Positions 17,587 to 26,174 of a DNA stretch of 64,000 bases are shown piece by piece; position 1 is the stretch's first letter; each line of letters begins with the position of its first letter. Where the stretch lies: contig NZ_RCZB01000002.1 of the NCBI RefSeq assembly GCF_006438785.1, forward strand, positions 186,001 to 250,000. The letters run 5' to 3'. The notes beneath the pieces were generated by a model. The model saw only the letters and a program-made list of their open reading frames with translations, was not told where the DNA came from and did not search any database. This stretch comes from Rhodanobacter glycinis. Its GTDB lineage: Bacteria; Pseudomonadota; Gammaproteobacteria; Xanthomonadales; Rhodanobacteraceae. The position numbers and the translations under genes are program-made.

Positions 17587-19170
17587 TCACTCCACCACCG
17601 TGCGCGACTGCTCGCGCAGGTATTGCGCGAGGTAATAGAACGAGGCGATTGCCTTGCCGGTGGAACCCGAACCCTTCCAGCCGCCGAATGGCTGATAGCC
17701 GGGCCACGCGCCGGTGGTCGCGCCCTGCGGACGGTTGGCGTAGGTCACGCCGGCCTCGATGTGATCGTGGAACCAGCTCACCTCGTCGGCGCCGCCGAAG
17801 AAGCCCGCGGTCAGGCCCATCACCGAGTCGTTCGCCAGCCGCATCGCCTCGTCGCGTTCGCGGTAGCGGTGCACGGTGAGGATCGGCAGGAACATCTCGT
17901 GCTGCCACAGCGGATGCTCCAGCGACAGCTCGGCCAGCAGCGGGTCGACGTAGTAGCCACGCGCGAGCGCCGTCCTGCCTGCGCTACCCAGCCCGAGCCT
18001 CGCGCCGCCGCAAAGCATGCTGGCGCCAGCGACGCGCAGTGCCTCCGCATGACGCTGGTAGTTGTCGTAGGCCGTGGCGTTGACGACCGGCCCCAGCCAG
18101 TTCTCGCGCCGGCGCGGATCGCCGATGCGGATCGCGGCGATCTGCGCCTGCAGGCGTCCGATCAGCGCATCGGCGACGCGCTCATGCACGTACAGTCGCG
18201 ACAGCGCCGAGCACTTCTGTCCACCCATGCCGTAGGCGGAACGCACGATGCCCGCGGCGGCGCGATCAAGATCGGCGTGCTCGGTGACGATGCATGGATT
18301 CTTGCCGCCCATCTCGGCGATGCACGGTCGCGGATACGCACCGCCGGCCATCTGCTGCATCAGTTGCCGGCCCACCGGCACCGAGCCGGTGAAGGTGATG
18401 CCGGCGGTGAGCGGGTGCTGCACCAGCGCCTCGCCGATATCGCGTCCGGCGCCGGACAGGTAGTTGAACACGCCAGGCGGCAATCCCGCGTCGCGCACGC
18501 AATCGGCAAGCATGCGGCCGGCCCACGGCGTGTCGCTGGCGCCCTTGAGCACCACGGTGTTGCCGGTGACCAGCGCCGCCGCCACCGGGCCACCGGCCAG
18601 TGCCAGCGGGAAGTTGAACGGCGCGATCACCACCCACACGCCATGGGGCCGCATCACGCTGGCGTTGTGCGAGGCGAAGCCGGCGATCGGATCGTCCGGC
18701 AGCACGTGCGTGTAGCCGGCGTGGCGCTCGAAATCGTCGGCGTAGTGGTGGAAGAAATCCACCGTCTCCTGCACCTCGCCCAGCGCCTCCATGCGGTTCT
18801 TGCCGACCTCCAGCACCATCGCGGCGGCGATCTCGTAGACGCGTTCCTCGATGATCTCGCCAACGCGATGCAACAGGCGTGCGCGTTCGGCCACCGGCGT
18901 CGCGTGCCAACCCGGATAGGCCGCCCGCGCGGCGCTCATCGCGGCCTCGACATCGGCGGTGTCGGCCAGCGCGAACTCGCCCAGCCGCAATTCGTGGTCG
19001 ATCGGGCTGTAGCGCGCGACGTGTCGCGCCGAGTCCCGGTCGGCGCCGTCGATGAACAGCCGGTGATGCGCGCCGAGCCCGGCCTCGACATGCGCCAGCG
19101 CCGCCTCGAAGCGTTCGTGCATGGCGTCCGGCGGGTTGTACATGGTGGCGTAGGTAAGGCGGAAACTCAT
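17587..19170 (-). CDS. Aldehyde dehydrogenase, P5C dehydrogenase-like (semialdehyde-oxidising)
   Basis: This 527-residue ALDH-superfamily enzyme uses NAD(P)+. The cofactor region is VIAPFNFPLALAGGPVAAAL and FTGSVPVG, the general base Glu is in EMGGKNP, and the catalytic Cys is in YGMGGQKCSAL. The family signature fits delta-1-pyrroline-5-carboxylate dehydrogenase rather than betaine aldehyde dehydrogenase, so an amino-acid semialdehyde is the expected substrate. ATG 19170 is preferred over an in-frame TTG at 19188 because GAGG is correctly spaced. In the operon it lies between an aminotransferase (10-base gap) and catI (2-base gap). This placement fits oxidation of a C5-C6 semialdehyde to the dicarboxylic acid handled by the CoA-transferase. 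Confidence 0.9.
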   Translation of the reverse strand: MSFRLTYATMYNPPDAMHERFEAALAHVEAGLGAHHRLFIDGADRDSARHVARYSPIDHELRLGEFALADTADVEAAMSAARAAYPGWHATPVAERARLLHRVGEIIEERVYEIAAAMVLEVGKNRMEALGEVQETVDFFHHYADDFERHAGYTHVLPDDPIAGFASHNASVMRPHGVWVVIAPFNFPLALAGGPVAAALVTGNTVVLKGASDTPWAGRMLADCVRDAGLPPGVFNYLSGAGRDIGEALVQHPLTAGITFTGSVPVGRQLMQQMAGGAYPRPCIAEMGGKNPCIVTEHADLDRAAAGIVRSAYGMGGQKCSALSRLYVHERVADALIGRLQAQIAAIRIGDPRRRENWLGPVVNATAYDNYQRHAEALRVAGASMLCGGARLGLGSAGRTALARGYYVDPLLAELSLEHPLWQHEMFLPILTVHRYRERDEAMRLANDSVMGLTAGFFGGADEVSWFHDHIEAGVTYANRPQGATTGAWPGYQPFGGWKGSGSTGKAIASFYYLAQYLREQSRTVVE

Positions 19171-19180
19171 CGACGAATCC

Positions 19181-20500
19181 TCAGGCAACAGCAGGGAAGA
19201 AGCGCGCCAGCAGGCGGTCGAGCAGCGTCAGCGCATCGGCCAGCGCATGGCTTTCGATCACCAGCGGCGGCGCCAGCAGCAACAGGTTGCCGCGGCAGGC
19301 GAACGACACGCCTTCGGCCATCGCCGCGTCGACCAGTGCGTTCAATGCGGGTGGCGTCCGCGGCCATGGTGCCAGCGGCTCGCGGGTGACGCGGTCGGCG
19401 ACCAGTTCGACCACCGCGAACAGACCGTGGCCGCCGCGTACATCGCCGATCACCGCATGGCGCGACTGCAGGCTGTGCAACTCGGCGCGCATCCATCCGC
19501 CCAGGATGCGCGAGCGGGCGATCAGGCCTTCGTCCTGGTACGCACGCAGCGCCGCCAGCCCGGCCGCGCAGGACAGCGGATGGCCGCAGTAGGTCAGGCC
19601 GGTGTAGAGCATCTGATGTTGCAGGCGCGCAGCGATCTGCGCCGACATCACCACCGCGCCGAGCGGCAGGTGCGCGCCGGTCAGGCCCTTCGCCAGCGTC
19701 ATCAGGTCGGGCTTGCCGGCGGCGCCGTGGCGCTGCCACGCAAACCATTCGCCGCAGCGGCCGAAGCCGCTCATCACTTCATCGGCAATCAGATAGACAT
19801 CGCGCGCGCGGGTCGCTTCACGCAAGCCGGGCCAGTAGTTGTCCGGCGCCACGATGCCGTTGGTGCCGGCGTTGGGTTCCATCAATACCGCGGCGATCGT
19901 CGCCGCGCCGTGCTGATCGATCGTCTCCGCCACTGCCGCGACCGCGTGCTCGCCGCAGGCTTGCGCGTCCTCGCTGCCGAACGGGCAGCGATAAGTATCC
20001 GGCGGTGGTACATGCAGCACGCCGAACGGTTCCGGATCGACCTGGGAGCGGGTGCGCGCATCGCCGGACAGCGCCATGCAGGCGTAGCTGGCACCGTGGT
20101 AGGAGCGATCGCGCGTGACGATATGCCCGCGCGGCTTGCCACTGGCCTGGCGCGCGAACTTGACCGCGTTCTCGTTGGCATCCGCGCCGGCGAGGGTGAA
20201 GAACACCCGCCCGCCGTCGAAGCCGGCCTTCTCCAGCAGCGTCTCGGCCAGTTCCGCGCGTGGCTGCGCGCCCCACGCCGAGGTGACGAAGCACAGCTGC
20301 TGTGCCTGCCGGCGGATCGCCTCGACCACGGCCGGGTGCTGGTGGCCGAGGTTGCTGCATTCGGCCAGGCTGCTCATGTCGAGGATGCGCCGGCCATCCT
20401 CGAGTTCGAGGTATGCACCGCTGCCGCCGACCACGGTCGGCGCCTGCCATGTCGACTGCATGCACCAGCTGTGCAGGACGCTGTCGCGTTCATTCGCCAC
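19181..20500 (-). CDS. PLP class III aminotransferase, taurine/beta-amino acid type; first gene of leftward operon
   Basis: A protein of about 439 residues, starting at GTG 20500 (VANERDSVLHSW), which has GAGGT seven bases upstream; a GTG at 20536 lies in the operator and is less likely. PLP features are FTLAGADANENAVKFAR, RDRSYHGAS, YLIADEVMSGFGRCGEWFAW, and the lysine in MTLAKGLTGAHLPLGA. It resembles taurine-2-oxoglutarate and beta-alanine aminotransferases, which act on amino groups not alpha to a carboxylate. It leads the operon with ALDH, CoA-transferase, second aminotransferase and two hydrolases, and diverges from the IclR regulator over 103 bases holding an operator. Confidence 0.88.
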   Translation of the reverse strand: MANERDSVLHSWCMQSTWQAPTVVGGSGAYLELEDGRRILDMSSLAECSNLGHQHPAVVEAIRRQAQQLCFVTSAWGAQPRAELAETLLEKAGFDGGRVFFTLAGADANENAVKFARQASGKPRGHIVTRDRSYHGASYACMALSGDARTRSQVDPEPFGVLHVPPPDTYRCPFGSEDAQACGEHAVAAVAETIDQHGAATIAAVLMEPNAGTNGIVAPDNYWPGLREATRARDVYLIADEVMSGFGRCGEWFAWQRHGAAGKPDLMTLAKGLTGAHLPLGAVVMSAQIAARLQHQMLYTGLTYCGHPLSCAAGLAALRAYQDEGLIARSRILGGWMRAELHSLQSRHAVIGDVRGGHGLFAVVELVADRVTREPLAPWPRTPPALNALVDAAMAEGVSFACRGNLLLLAPPLVIESHALADALTLLDRLLARFFPAVA

Positions 20501-20521
20501 GCGTATACCTCGAATCCGTTT

Positions 20522-20554
20522 GTTCGGTAATCGCACAACAATTCGTATTGCGAA
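20522..20554. promoter_or_regulatory. PcaR/IclR-type operator between aminotransferase and iclR
   Basis: GTTCGGTAATCGCAC (20522-20536) differs at one base from the P. putida PcaR-protected sequence GTTCGATAATCGCAC as I remember it. A GTATTGCGAAC element (20544-20554) supplies an inverted partner. The site lies in the only intergenic space between the leftward operon and the regulator-thiolase-peptidase genes. On the minus strand GATTAC can serve as a -10 with TTCGCA about 16 bases upstream. Confidence 0.7.
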
Positions 20555-20603
20555 CCCATTTGAAAGCTTCTACGCTCGGGCTGTCAATGGGAATCCGTGG
20601 CGT

Positions 20604-21422
20604 ATGGCATCGACACCCTTCGAACAGAGTGCGGACTACGTGCAATCGCTGGCGCGCGGCCTGCGTGTACTGCGCGCTTTCGACCGCGAGCTGTCCAGCC
20701 CAAGCCTGTCCGAGGTCGCCGAGCGCACCGGGCTGTCGCGCGCGGTGGCGCGCCGCTCGCTGCTGACCCTGCAGCACCTGGGTTATGTCGGCAGTCGCGG
20801 CCGGAATTTCTTCCTGACCCCGCGCGTGCTGGAGCTTGGCTACAGCTACCTCAGTTCGCTGGATTTGACCGAGCTGGCGCAGCAAAGCCTGGAACAGCTG
20901 TCGCAGCGCGTGGGCGAGTCGTGCTCGATGGCGGTGCTGGATGGCAACGAGATCGTCTACGTGCTGCGCGTGCCGGTGCGCCGGGTGATGAGCGTGGCCC
21001 TGGGAGTGGGCGCGCGCCTGCCCGCGTTCGCCACCTCGCTGGGGCGGGTGATCCTGGCGGATCTGCCTGCCGCCGAGCTGGCCGCCTGGCTGCGTGGTCA
21101 GAAGTTTCGTGCCTACACGCCGCAGACGATCCGTACTGCCAGCGCGCTGAAGGCGGAGCTGCTGCGCGTGCGCGAGCTGGGTTACGCACTGGCCTCGCGT
21201 GAGCTCGAGCCCGGACTTTGCTCGATCGCGGTGCCGATCCGCGCTGGCGATGGCCGCGTCGTGGCCGCGCTGAACATCGGCATGCCGTACAGCGACGAAG
21301 CTCCTGCGCGTGCGGTGAAGCAGATGCTGCCGGCCCTGCGCGAGGCGCAGCACGCGATCGAGCAGGCGATTCGCCGCGGTGGCTGGCTGCCGCACATGGC
21401 GATGAAGAGCGCGTATGACTAG
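20604..21422 (+). CDS. IclR-family regulator, PcaR/PcaU/PobR type
   Basis: This 272-residue protein has an N-terminal winged helix (about 18-80: LARGLRVLRAFDREL, LSEVAERTGLSRAVARRSLLTLQHLGYV) and a C-terminal IclR effector domain (QRVGESCSMAVLDGNEIVYV, LPAFATSLGRVILA, AVPIRAGDGRVVAALNI). The subfamily is that of the beta-ketoadipate pathway regulators, which sense beta-ketoadipate or protocatechuate. The ATG at 20604 gives the usual length; longer upstream reading is non-homologous. It overlaps the thiolase by 8 bases. Presence of a PcaR-like operator next to it supports control of both divergent units. Confidence 0.93.
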   Translation: MASTPFEQSADYVQSLARGLRVLRAFDRELSSPSLSEVAERTGLSRAVARRSLLTLQHLGYVGSRGRNFFLTPRVLELGYSYLSSLDLTELAQQSLEQLSQRVGESCSMAVLDGNEIVYVLRVPVRRVMSVALGVGARLPAFATSLGRVILADLPAAELAAWLRGQKFRAYTPQTIRTASALKAELLRVRELGYALASRELEPGLCSIAVPIRAGDGRVVAALNIGMPYSDEAPARAVKQMLPALREAQHAIEQAIRRGGWLPHMAMKSAYD

Positions 21423-22617
21423 CGCCTGGCTGCTCGACGCGACGCGCACTCCGTTCGGCCGCCTTGGCGGCGCGCTGGCCGGCGTGCGCACCGACGATCT
21501 CGCGGCACTGCCGATCGCTGCATTGATGGCGCGCCACCCGGCGCTGGACTGGGCGGCGCTGGACGAAGTGATCCTGGGTTGCGCCAACCAGTCCGGCGAG
21601 GACAACCGCAACGTGGCACGCATGGCCGTGCTGCTGTCCGGATTGCCCGAAAGCATTCCCGCGGTCACCGTGAACCGCTTGTGCGCGTCCGGCCTGGAAG
21701 CGATCGGCCAGGCGGCGCGCGCGATTGCCTGCGGCGAGGCTGAGCTGATCGTCGCCGGCGGTGTCGAAAGCATGAGCCGTGCGCCCTACGTGATGGCCAA
21801 GGCCGGCGGCGCGCTGGCCCGCGACCAGCAGCTCGAGGACACCACGCTGGGCTGGCGCCTGATCAACCCGCGGATGCAGGCGATGCACGGCACCGACTCG
21901 ATGACGCAGACCGCCGAGAACCTCGCGCGCGAACACGGCATCGACCGCGACAGCCAGGACGCCTATGCCCTGCGCAGCCAGCAGCGCGCTGCGAACGCGC
22001 AGCGGCGAGGCTGGCTGGCGGAGGAAATCACCGCCGTGCATGCACCGCGCGACGGGGAATCGGTCGTCGAGCGGGTCGACGAGCATCCGCGCCCGGAGAC
22101 CACGGCGGCACAACTCGCGGCGTTGAAGCCGCTGCTCGGGACCGGCACCAGCATCACCGCGGGCAATGCGTCAGGTCTGAACGATGGCGCTGCCGCTGTG
22201 TTGCTGGCCTCGGAATCGGCACTCAAGCGATACGATCTGCGGCCGCTCGCGCGCATCGTCGGCATGGCCTCGGCTGGCGTCGCGCCGCGGGTGATGGGTA
22301 TCGGCCCGGTGCCGGCCATTCGCAAGCTGCTCGCACGCACCGGCCTGCGCCTGTCCGACTTCGACCGCATCGAGATCAACGAAGCCTTCGCCGCGCAGGT
22401 GCTGGCCTGCACGCGCGCACTCGACCTGCCCGATGATGCCGCCCACGTCAACGCCAATGGCGGCGCGATTGCGCTGGGCCACCCGCTCGGCGCCAGCGGC
22501 ACGCGGCTGGCGATGACGGCGGCGTTCGCACTGCGTCGTCATCAACAACGCCGCGCGCTGGTCAGTCTGTGCGTGGGTGTCGGCCAGGGCCTGGCCCTGG
22601 CCATGGAGCGAGCATGA
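21415..22617 (+). CDS. pcaF: Beta-ketoadipyl-CoA thiolase
   Basis: This 400-residue thiolase is very similar to PcaF/Cat[41 protein letters not shown], the active Cys in [43 protein letters not shown], the His in [17 protein letters not shown], and the second Cys in LCVGVGQG. It splits 3-oxoadipyl-CoA into succinyl-CoA and acetyl-CoA. It overlaps the iclR stop by 8 bases and the M20 peptidase start by four, so all three are one transcript. It partners the CoA-transferase genes on the divergent operon. Confidence 0.93.
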   Translation: MTSAWLLDATRTPFGRLGGALAGVRTDDLAALPIAALMARHPALDWAALDEVILGCANQSGEDNRNVARMAVLLSGLPESIPAVTVNRLCASGLEAIGQAARAIACGEAELIVAGGVESMSRAPYVMAKAGGALARDQQLEDTTLGWRLINPRMQAMHGTDSMTQTAENLAREHGIDRDSQDAYALRSQQRAANAQRRGWLAEEITAVHAPRDGESVVERVDEHPRPETTAAQLAALKPLLGTGTSITAGNASGLNDGAAAVLLASESALKRYDLRPLARIVGMASAGVAPRVMGIGPVPAIRKLLARTGLRLSDFDRIEINEAFAAQVLACTRALDLPDDAAHVNANGGAIALGHPLGASGTRLAMTAAFALRRHQQRRALVSLCVGVGQGLALAMERA

Positions 22618-24008
22618 AGCGCGTGATGACCGTCTGCCTGCTTGTTGCGCTGTTGCTGCTGCCGCTGGGCACGAAGGCGACAGAACCCACTCCCGCTGGC
22701 GAACGTGCGCTCGGCCGCGAGCTGCTGAGCGAATTGATCGCCATCGACACCACCTCCGAACACGGCAGCACCACGGTGGCGGCGGACAAGCTGGCGCAGC
22801 GCTTCCTCAAGGCGGGCGTCGCGCCGGCGGACGTGCAGGTGGTCGGCGACGACGCGCACCGGCGCAACCTGGTGGTGCGCCTGCGCGGTCGTGGCGAACG
22901 CGAACCGATCCTGCTGCTGGCGCATCTCGATGTCGTCGAAGCTCGCCGCGAGGACTGGCACGTCGATCCGTTCGCCCTGACCGAGCGCGACGGCTACTTC
23001 TACGGCCGCGGCAGCATGGACATCAAGGGTGGCGCCGCGGGGCTGGTCAGTGCGCTGCTGCGCCTACATCGCGAAGGCAGCGTGCCGAAGGGCGACTACA
23101 TCCTCGCACTCACCGCCGGTGAGGAAGATGGCGTATCCAACGGCGTGCAATGGCTGCTGGCGCACCGGCCCGAGCTGATCCATGCCATGTACGCGATCAA
23201 TGTCGACGGCGGCGGCCCGGAGATCCGCGGCGGCAAGCCGGCGCTGCTGTCGGTGGAAACCGCGGAAAAGGTCTACCTGAGCTACACCCTCACCGTGCAC
23301 AATCCCGGCGGGCACAGCTCGCTGCCGACCCCCGACAACGCGATCTACCGGCTGGCGCAGGGACTGGATCGGCTGTCGTCGCTGCAGTTCCCGCTGCGCA
23401 GCAACTCGGCCACGCGCGGTTACTACGGCGGGCTCGCCACGCTCTACGCCGGACGGACCGCAGACGACATGCGCGCCGTCGCGCGTGAGCCATCCGATCC
23501 CACCGCACTGCAGCGGCTGGCGGCGTCCTCCGTCTACAACAACGCGCAGCTGCGCAGCACCTGCGTTCCCACCTTGCTGCAGGGTGGGGCAGCCGAGAAC
23601 GCGCTGCCGCAGATGGCGCGCGCCACGATCAACTGCCGTCTGCTGCCGGACGAGGATCCGGATCAGGTGGATGCCATGCTGAAAAAGGCGGTGGCCGATC
23701 CCGCCATCGCGATTGCCCGTGTCGCCGCACCGCAACCGAGTCCGCCCAGTCCGGTGGACCAGGCGCTGTTCGCGCAGATCGCCCAGGTCGCGAACAGTCT
23801 GTGGGGACCGATTCCGGTGGCGCCTTACATGTCCGCCGGCGCCTCCGACAGCGTATTCCTGCGCGGCGTCGGCATGCCGTCCTATGTCTTCAACGGCATC
23901 GCCTATGACGTCGACGACGACCGCTCGCACGGTCAGGACGAACGCATCCTGGTCGACTCCTACTACCAGTCGCTGGATTTCAGCTATAGATTGCTGAAAG
24001 CTCTCTGA
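22614..24008 (+). CDS. Exported M20-family metallopeptidase
   Basis: This 464-residue protein has a signal peptide (VCLLVALLLLPLGTKA). Dinuclear zinc ligands and catalytic residues are visible: LLLAHLDVVEA (His, Asp), GRGSMDIKGG (Asp), ALTAGEEDG (Glu pair) and NVDGGG. A dimerisation domain with HNPGGHSS lies between. M20 members are carboxypeptidases, dipeptidases or N-acyl amino acid deacylases. Its ATG overlaps the thiolase stop (ATGA), which ties peptide hydrolysis to the beta-ketoadipate genes. It is the fifth extracytoplasmic hydrolase of the island. Confidence 0.9.
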   Translation: MKRVMTVCLLVALLLLPLGTKATEPTPAGERALGRELLSELIAIDTTSEHGSTTVAADKLAQRFLKAGVAPADVQVVGDDAHRRNLVVRLRGRGEREPILLLAHLDVVEARREDWHVDPFALTERDGYFYGRGSMDIKGGAAGLVSALLRLHREGSVPKGDYILALTAGEEDGVSNGVQWLLAHRPELIHAMYAINVDGGGPEIRGGKPALLSVETAEKVYLSYTLTVHNPGGHSSLPTPDNAIYRLAQGLDRLSSLQFPLRSNSATRGYYGGLATLYAGRTADDMRAVAREPSDPTALQRLAASSVYNNAQLRSTCVPTLLQGGAAENALPQMARATINCRLLPDEDPDQVDAMLKKAVADPAIAIARVAAPQPSPPSPVDQALFAQIAQVANSLWGPIPVAPYMSAGASDSVFLRGVGMPSYVFNGIAYDVDDDRSHGQDERILVDSYYQSLDFSYRLLKAL

Positions 24009-24114
24009 GGGTTGCCGCCGCCCATGCATCGCACCAAGCCCTGTTGCCCCGCCCGACACGCCAGGTTTCCATCGGTGCGTCACCCTGCGTTGCATTGCTG
24101 CGGATGTGCGAGCC

Positions 24115-26139
24115 ATGACTGATACGAGCGCTACCGGCACGCTGGAACAGGCGCTGGCCCATGCCGAACGCCTGCTCGATAGCGACCCGGTGCTGGCTGG
24201 TGTGCAGGCGACCGAGATCCTCAAGGTGGCCGGGGGCCACCCGGTCGCGCTGCGGCTGCTGGCAGCGGCACAGGCGGCGCAGGGCGATTCCGCGGGCGCG
24301 ATCGAGACCCTCGTGTCGTTGGCCGGAACCCAGCCGAACTGGGCGCTTGCCCATCTCGATCTCGGCCTGGCGCTGGGCGGCCGCGGCCGCGGCCAGGAAG
24401 CGATCGACGCGCTGCGCCGGGCGGTGACGCTGAAACCGGAGTTGCCGCAGGCATGGCGCGCGCTGGGCGACCACCTGATGGCGGCCGGCGACTTTGCTGC
24501 TGCCGATGTCGCCTATGCCAACCACGTGCGCCATTCCACCAGCGACCCGGGTTTGCTCAGCGCTGCCATCGCGCTGGTGGAGAACCGCATCCCCGAGGCC
24601 GAGGCCCTGCTGCGCCAGCACCTGAAACAGGCGCCGACCGATGTCGCCGCGATTCGCATGTTCGCCGAGGTGGCTGTTCGCGTGGGCCGCAACGAGGACG
24701 CCCAGCATCTGTTGGCGCGCTGCCTGGAGCTGGCGCCCAGCTTTCATGCCGCGCGGCAGAACTACGCTCTGGTCCTGCACCGGAGCAACCAGCCCGAGCA
24801 GGCGCTGGCCGAGATCGAGCGCCTGCTGGTGGCGGATCCGGTCCATCCGGGTTACCGCAACCTGAAGGCGGTGGTGCTGTGCCGGATCGGCGACTACGAG
24901 CCGGCCATCGCCATCTACGCCGACCTGCTTGAACACTATCCAGGCAACCCGAAGGTCTGGATGAGCTATGGCCACGCACTCAAGACGTCCGGCCACGGCG
25001 ATCGCGCCATCGCCGCCTATCGGCGCAGCCTGGAGCTCGAGCCGTCTTTCGGCGAGGTCTGGTGGAGCCTGGCCAACCTCAAGACCTTCCGCTTCAGCGC
25101 CGACGATCTCGCCACGATGCGCCGGGAGCTGGCGCGTACCGGGCTGGGCGACGACGATCGGTTGCACCTGGAGTTTGCGATCGGCAAGGCGCTCGAGGAC
25201 GAGGGCGCGTACGAGTCATCCTTCCACCACTACGCGCAAGGCAACGCGCTGCGTCGCTCGCAACTGCATTACAGCGCCGACGACACCAGCGCGCGCGTGC
25301 AGCACATCCGCGACAACTACACACAGGACTTTTTTGCCGCGCGCGCGGGCGCCGGCTGCCAGGCGCGCGATCCGATCTTCATCGTCGGCCTGCCGCGCGC
25401 CGGCTCCACCCTGATCGAGCAGATCCTGTCCAGCCACAGCCAGGTGGAAGGCACGATGGAGTTGCCTGAAGTCACCTCGATCACCCGCATGCTGCGCGGG
25501 CAGGGCGACGCCGACAGTGCCATGCCCTACCACGGCGCGCTCGCCGCGCTCGATGCCGACGCCTTGCGCGCGCTGGGCGAGCGCTACCTCGCCCACACCC
25601 GGATCCAGCGCAAGACCGCGGCGCCGTTGTTCATCGACAAGATGCCCAATAACTTCATGCACGTCGGCCTGATTCATCTGATGCTGCCGAACGCGAGGAT
25701 CATCGATGCGCGCCGGCATCCGCTGGCCTGCTGTTTTTCCGGCTTCAAGCAGCATTTCGCGCGTGGACAGAGCTTCAGCTACAGCCTGGACGACATGGGT
25801 CACTACTATCGGGACTATGTCGCGTTGATGGCGCATTTCGACAAGGTCTTGCCGGGGCGCATCTATCGCGTCATCTACGAGCGGATGGTCGAGGACACCG
25901 AAGGGGAGGTTCGGCGCCTGCTCGACCATTGCGGCCTTCCGTTCGAGGAATCGTGTCTGCGCTTCTTCCAGAACGCGCGGCCGGTACGCACCGCCAGTTC
26001 GGAACAGGTGCGCCAGCCGATCTACCGTGAAGGCATGGATCACTGGAAGCACTTCGCGCCATGGCTGGCGCCACTGGAGCAGGCGTTGGGGGCGGTGCTA
26101 GGGCGATATCCCGACGTACCGGAATCTGAAGCGATGTAG
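24115..26139 (+). CDS. TPR-repeat sulfotransferase
   Basis: This 674-residue protein has about eight tetratricopeptide repeats in residues 1-340 (for example ALAHLDLGLALGGRGRGQEA and PKVWMSYGHALKTSGHGDRA), then a sulfotransferase domain. The PAPS 5'-phosphate loop is in FIVGLPRAGSTLIEQILSSH, and the 3'-phosphate region is around DARRHPLACCFSGF. No signal peptide is seen, so it is probably cytoplasmic. The acceptor is unknown; tyrosylprotein or small-molecule sulfation are both possible. It lies 106 bases after the peptidase and 35 bases before the TonB receptor. Such TPR-sulfotransferase/TonB-receptor pairs recur in Xanthomonadales and Sphingomonadales as I recall. ATG 24115 was preferred over GTG 24106. 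Confidence 0.9.
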   Translation: MTDTSATGTLEQALAHAERLLDSDPVLAGVQATEILKVAGGHPVALRLLAAAQAAQGDSAGAIETLVSLAGTQPNWALAHLDLGLALGGRGRGQEAIDALRRAVTLKPELPQAWRALGDHLMAAGDFAAADVAYANHVRHSTSDPGLLSAAIALVENRIPEAEALLRQHLKQAPTDVAAIRMFAEVAVRVGRNEDAQHLLARCLELAPSFHAARQNYALVLHRSNQPEQALAEIERLLVADPVHPGYRNLKAVVLCRIGDYEPAIAIYADLLEHYPGNPKVWMSYGHALKTSGHGDRAIAAYRRSLELEPSFGEVWWSLANLKTFRFSADDLATMRRELARTGLGDDDRLHLEFAIGKALEDEGAYESSFHHYAQGNALRRSQLHYSADDTSARVQHIRDNYTQDFFAARAGAGCQARDPIFIVGLPRAGSTLIEQILSSHSQVEGTMELPEVTSITRMLRGQGDADSAMPYHGALAALDADALRALGERYLAHTRIQRKTAAPLFIDKMPNNFMHVGLIHLMLPNARIIDARRHPLACCFSGFKQHFARGQSFSYSLDDMGHYYRDYVALMAHFDKVLPGRIYRVIYERMVEDTEGEVRRLLDHCGLPFEESCLRFFQNARPVRTASSEQVRQPIYREGMDHWKHFAPWLAPLEQALGAVLGRYPDVPESEAM

Positions 26140-26174
26140 CACGTTCGATTGTCGTCACTTTGAGGGAGGGGCAA

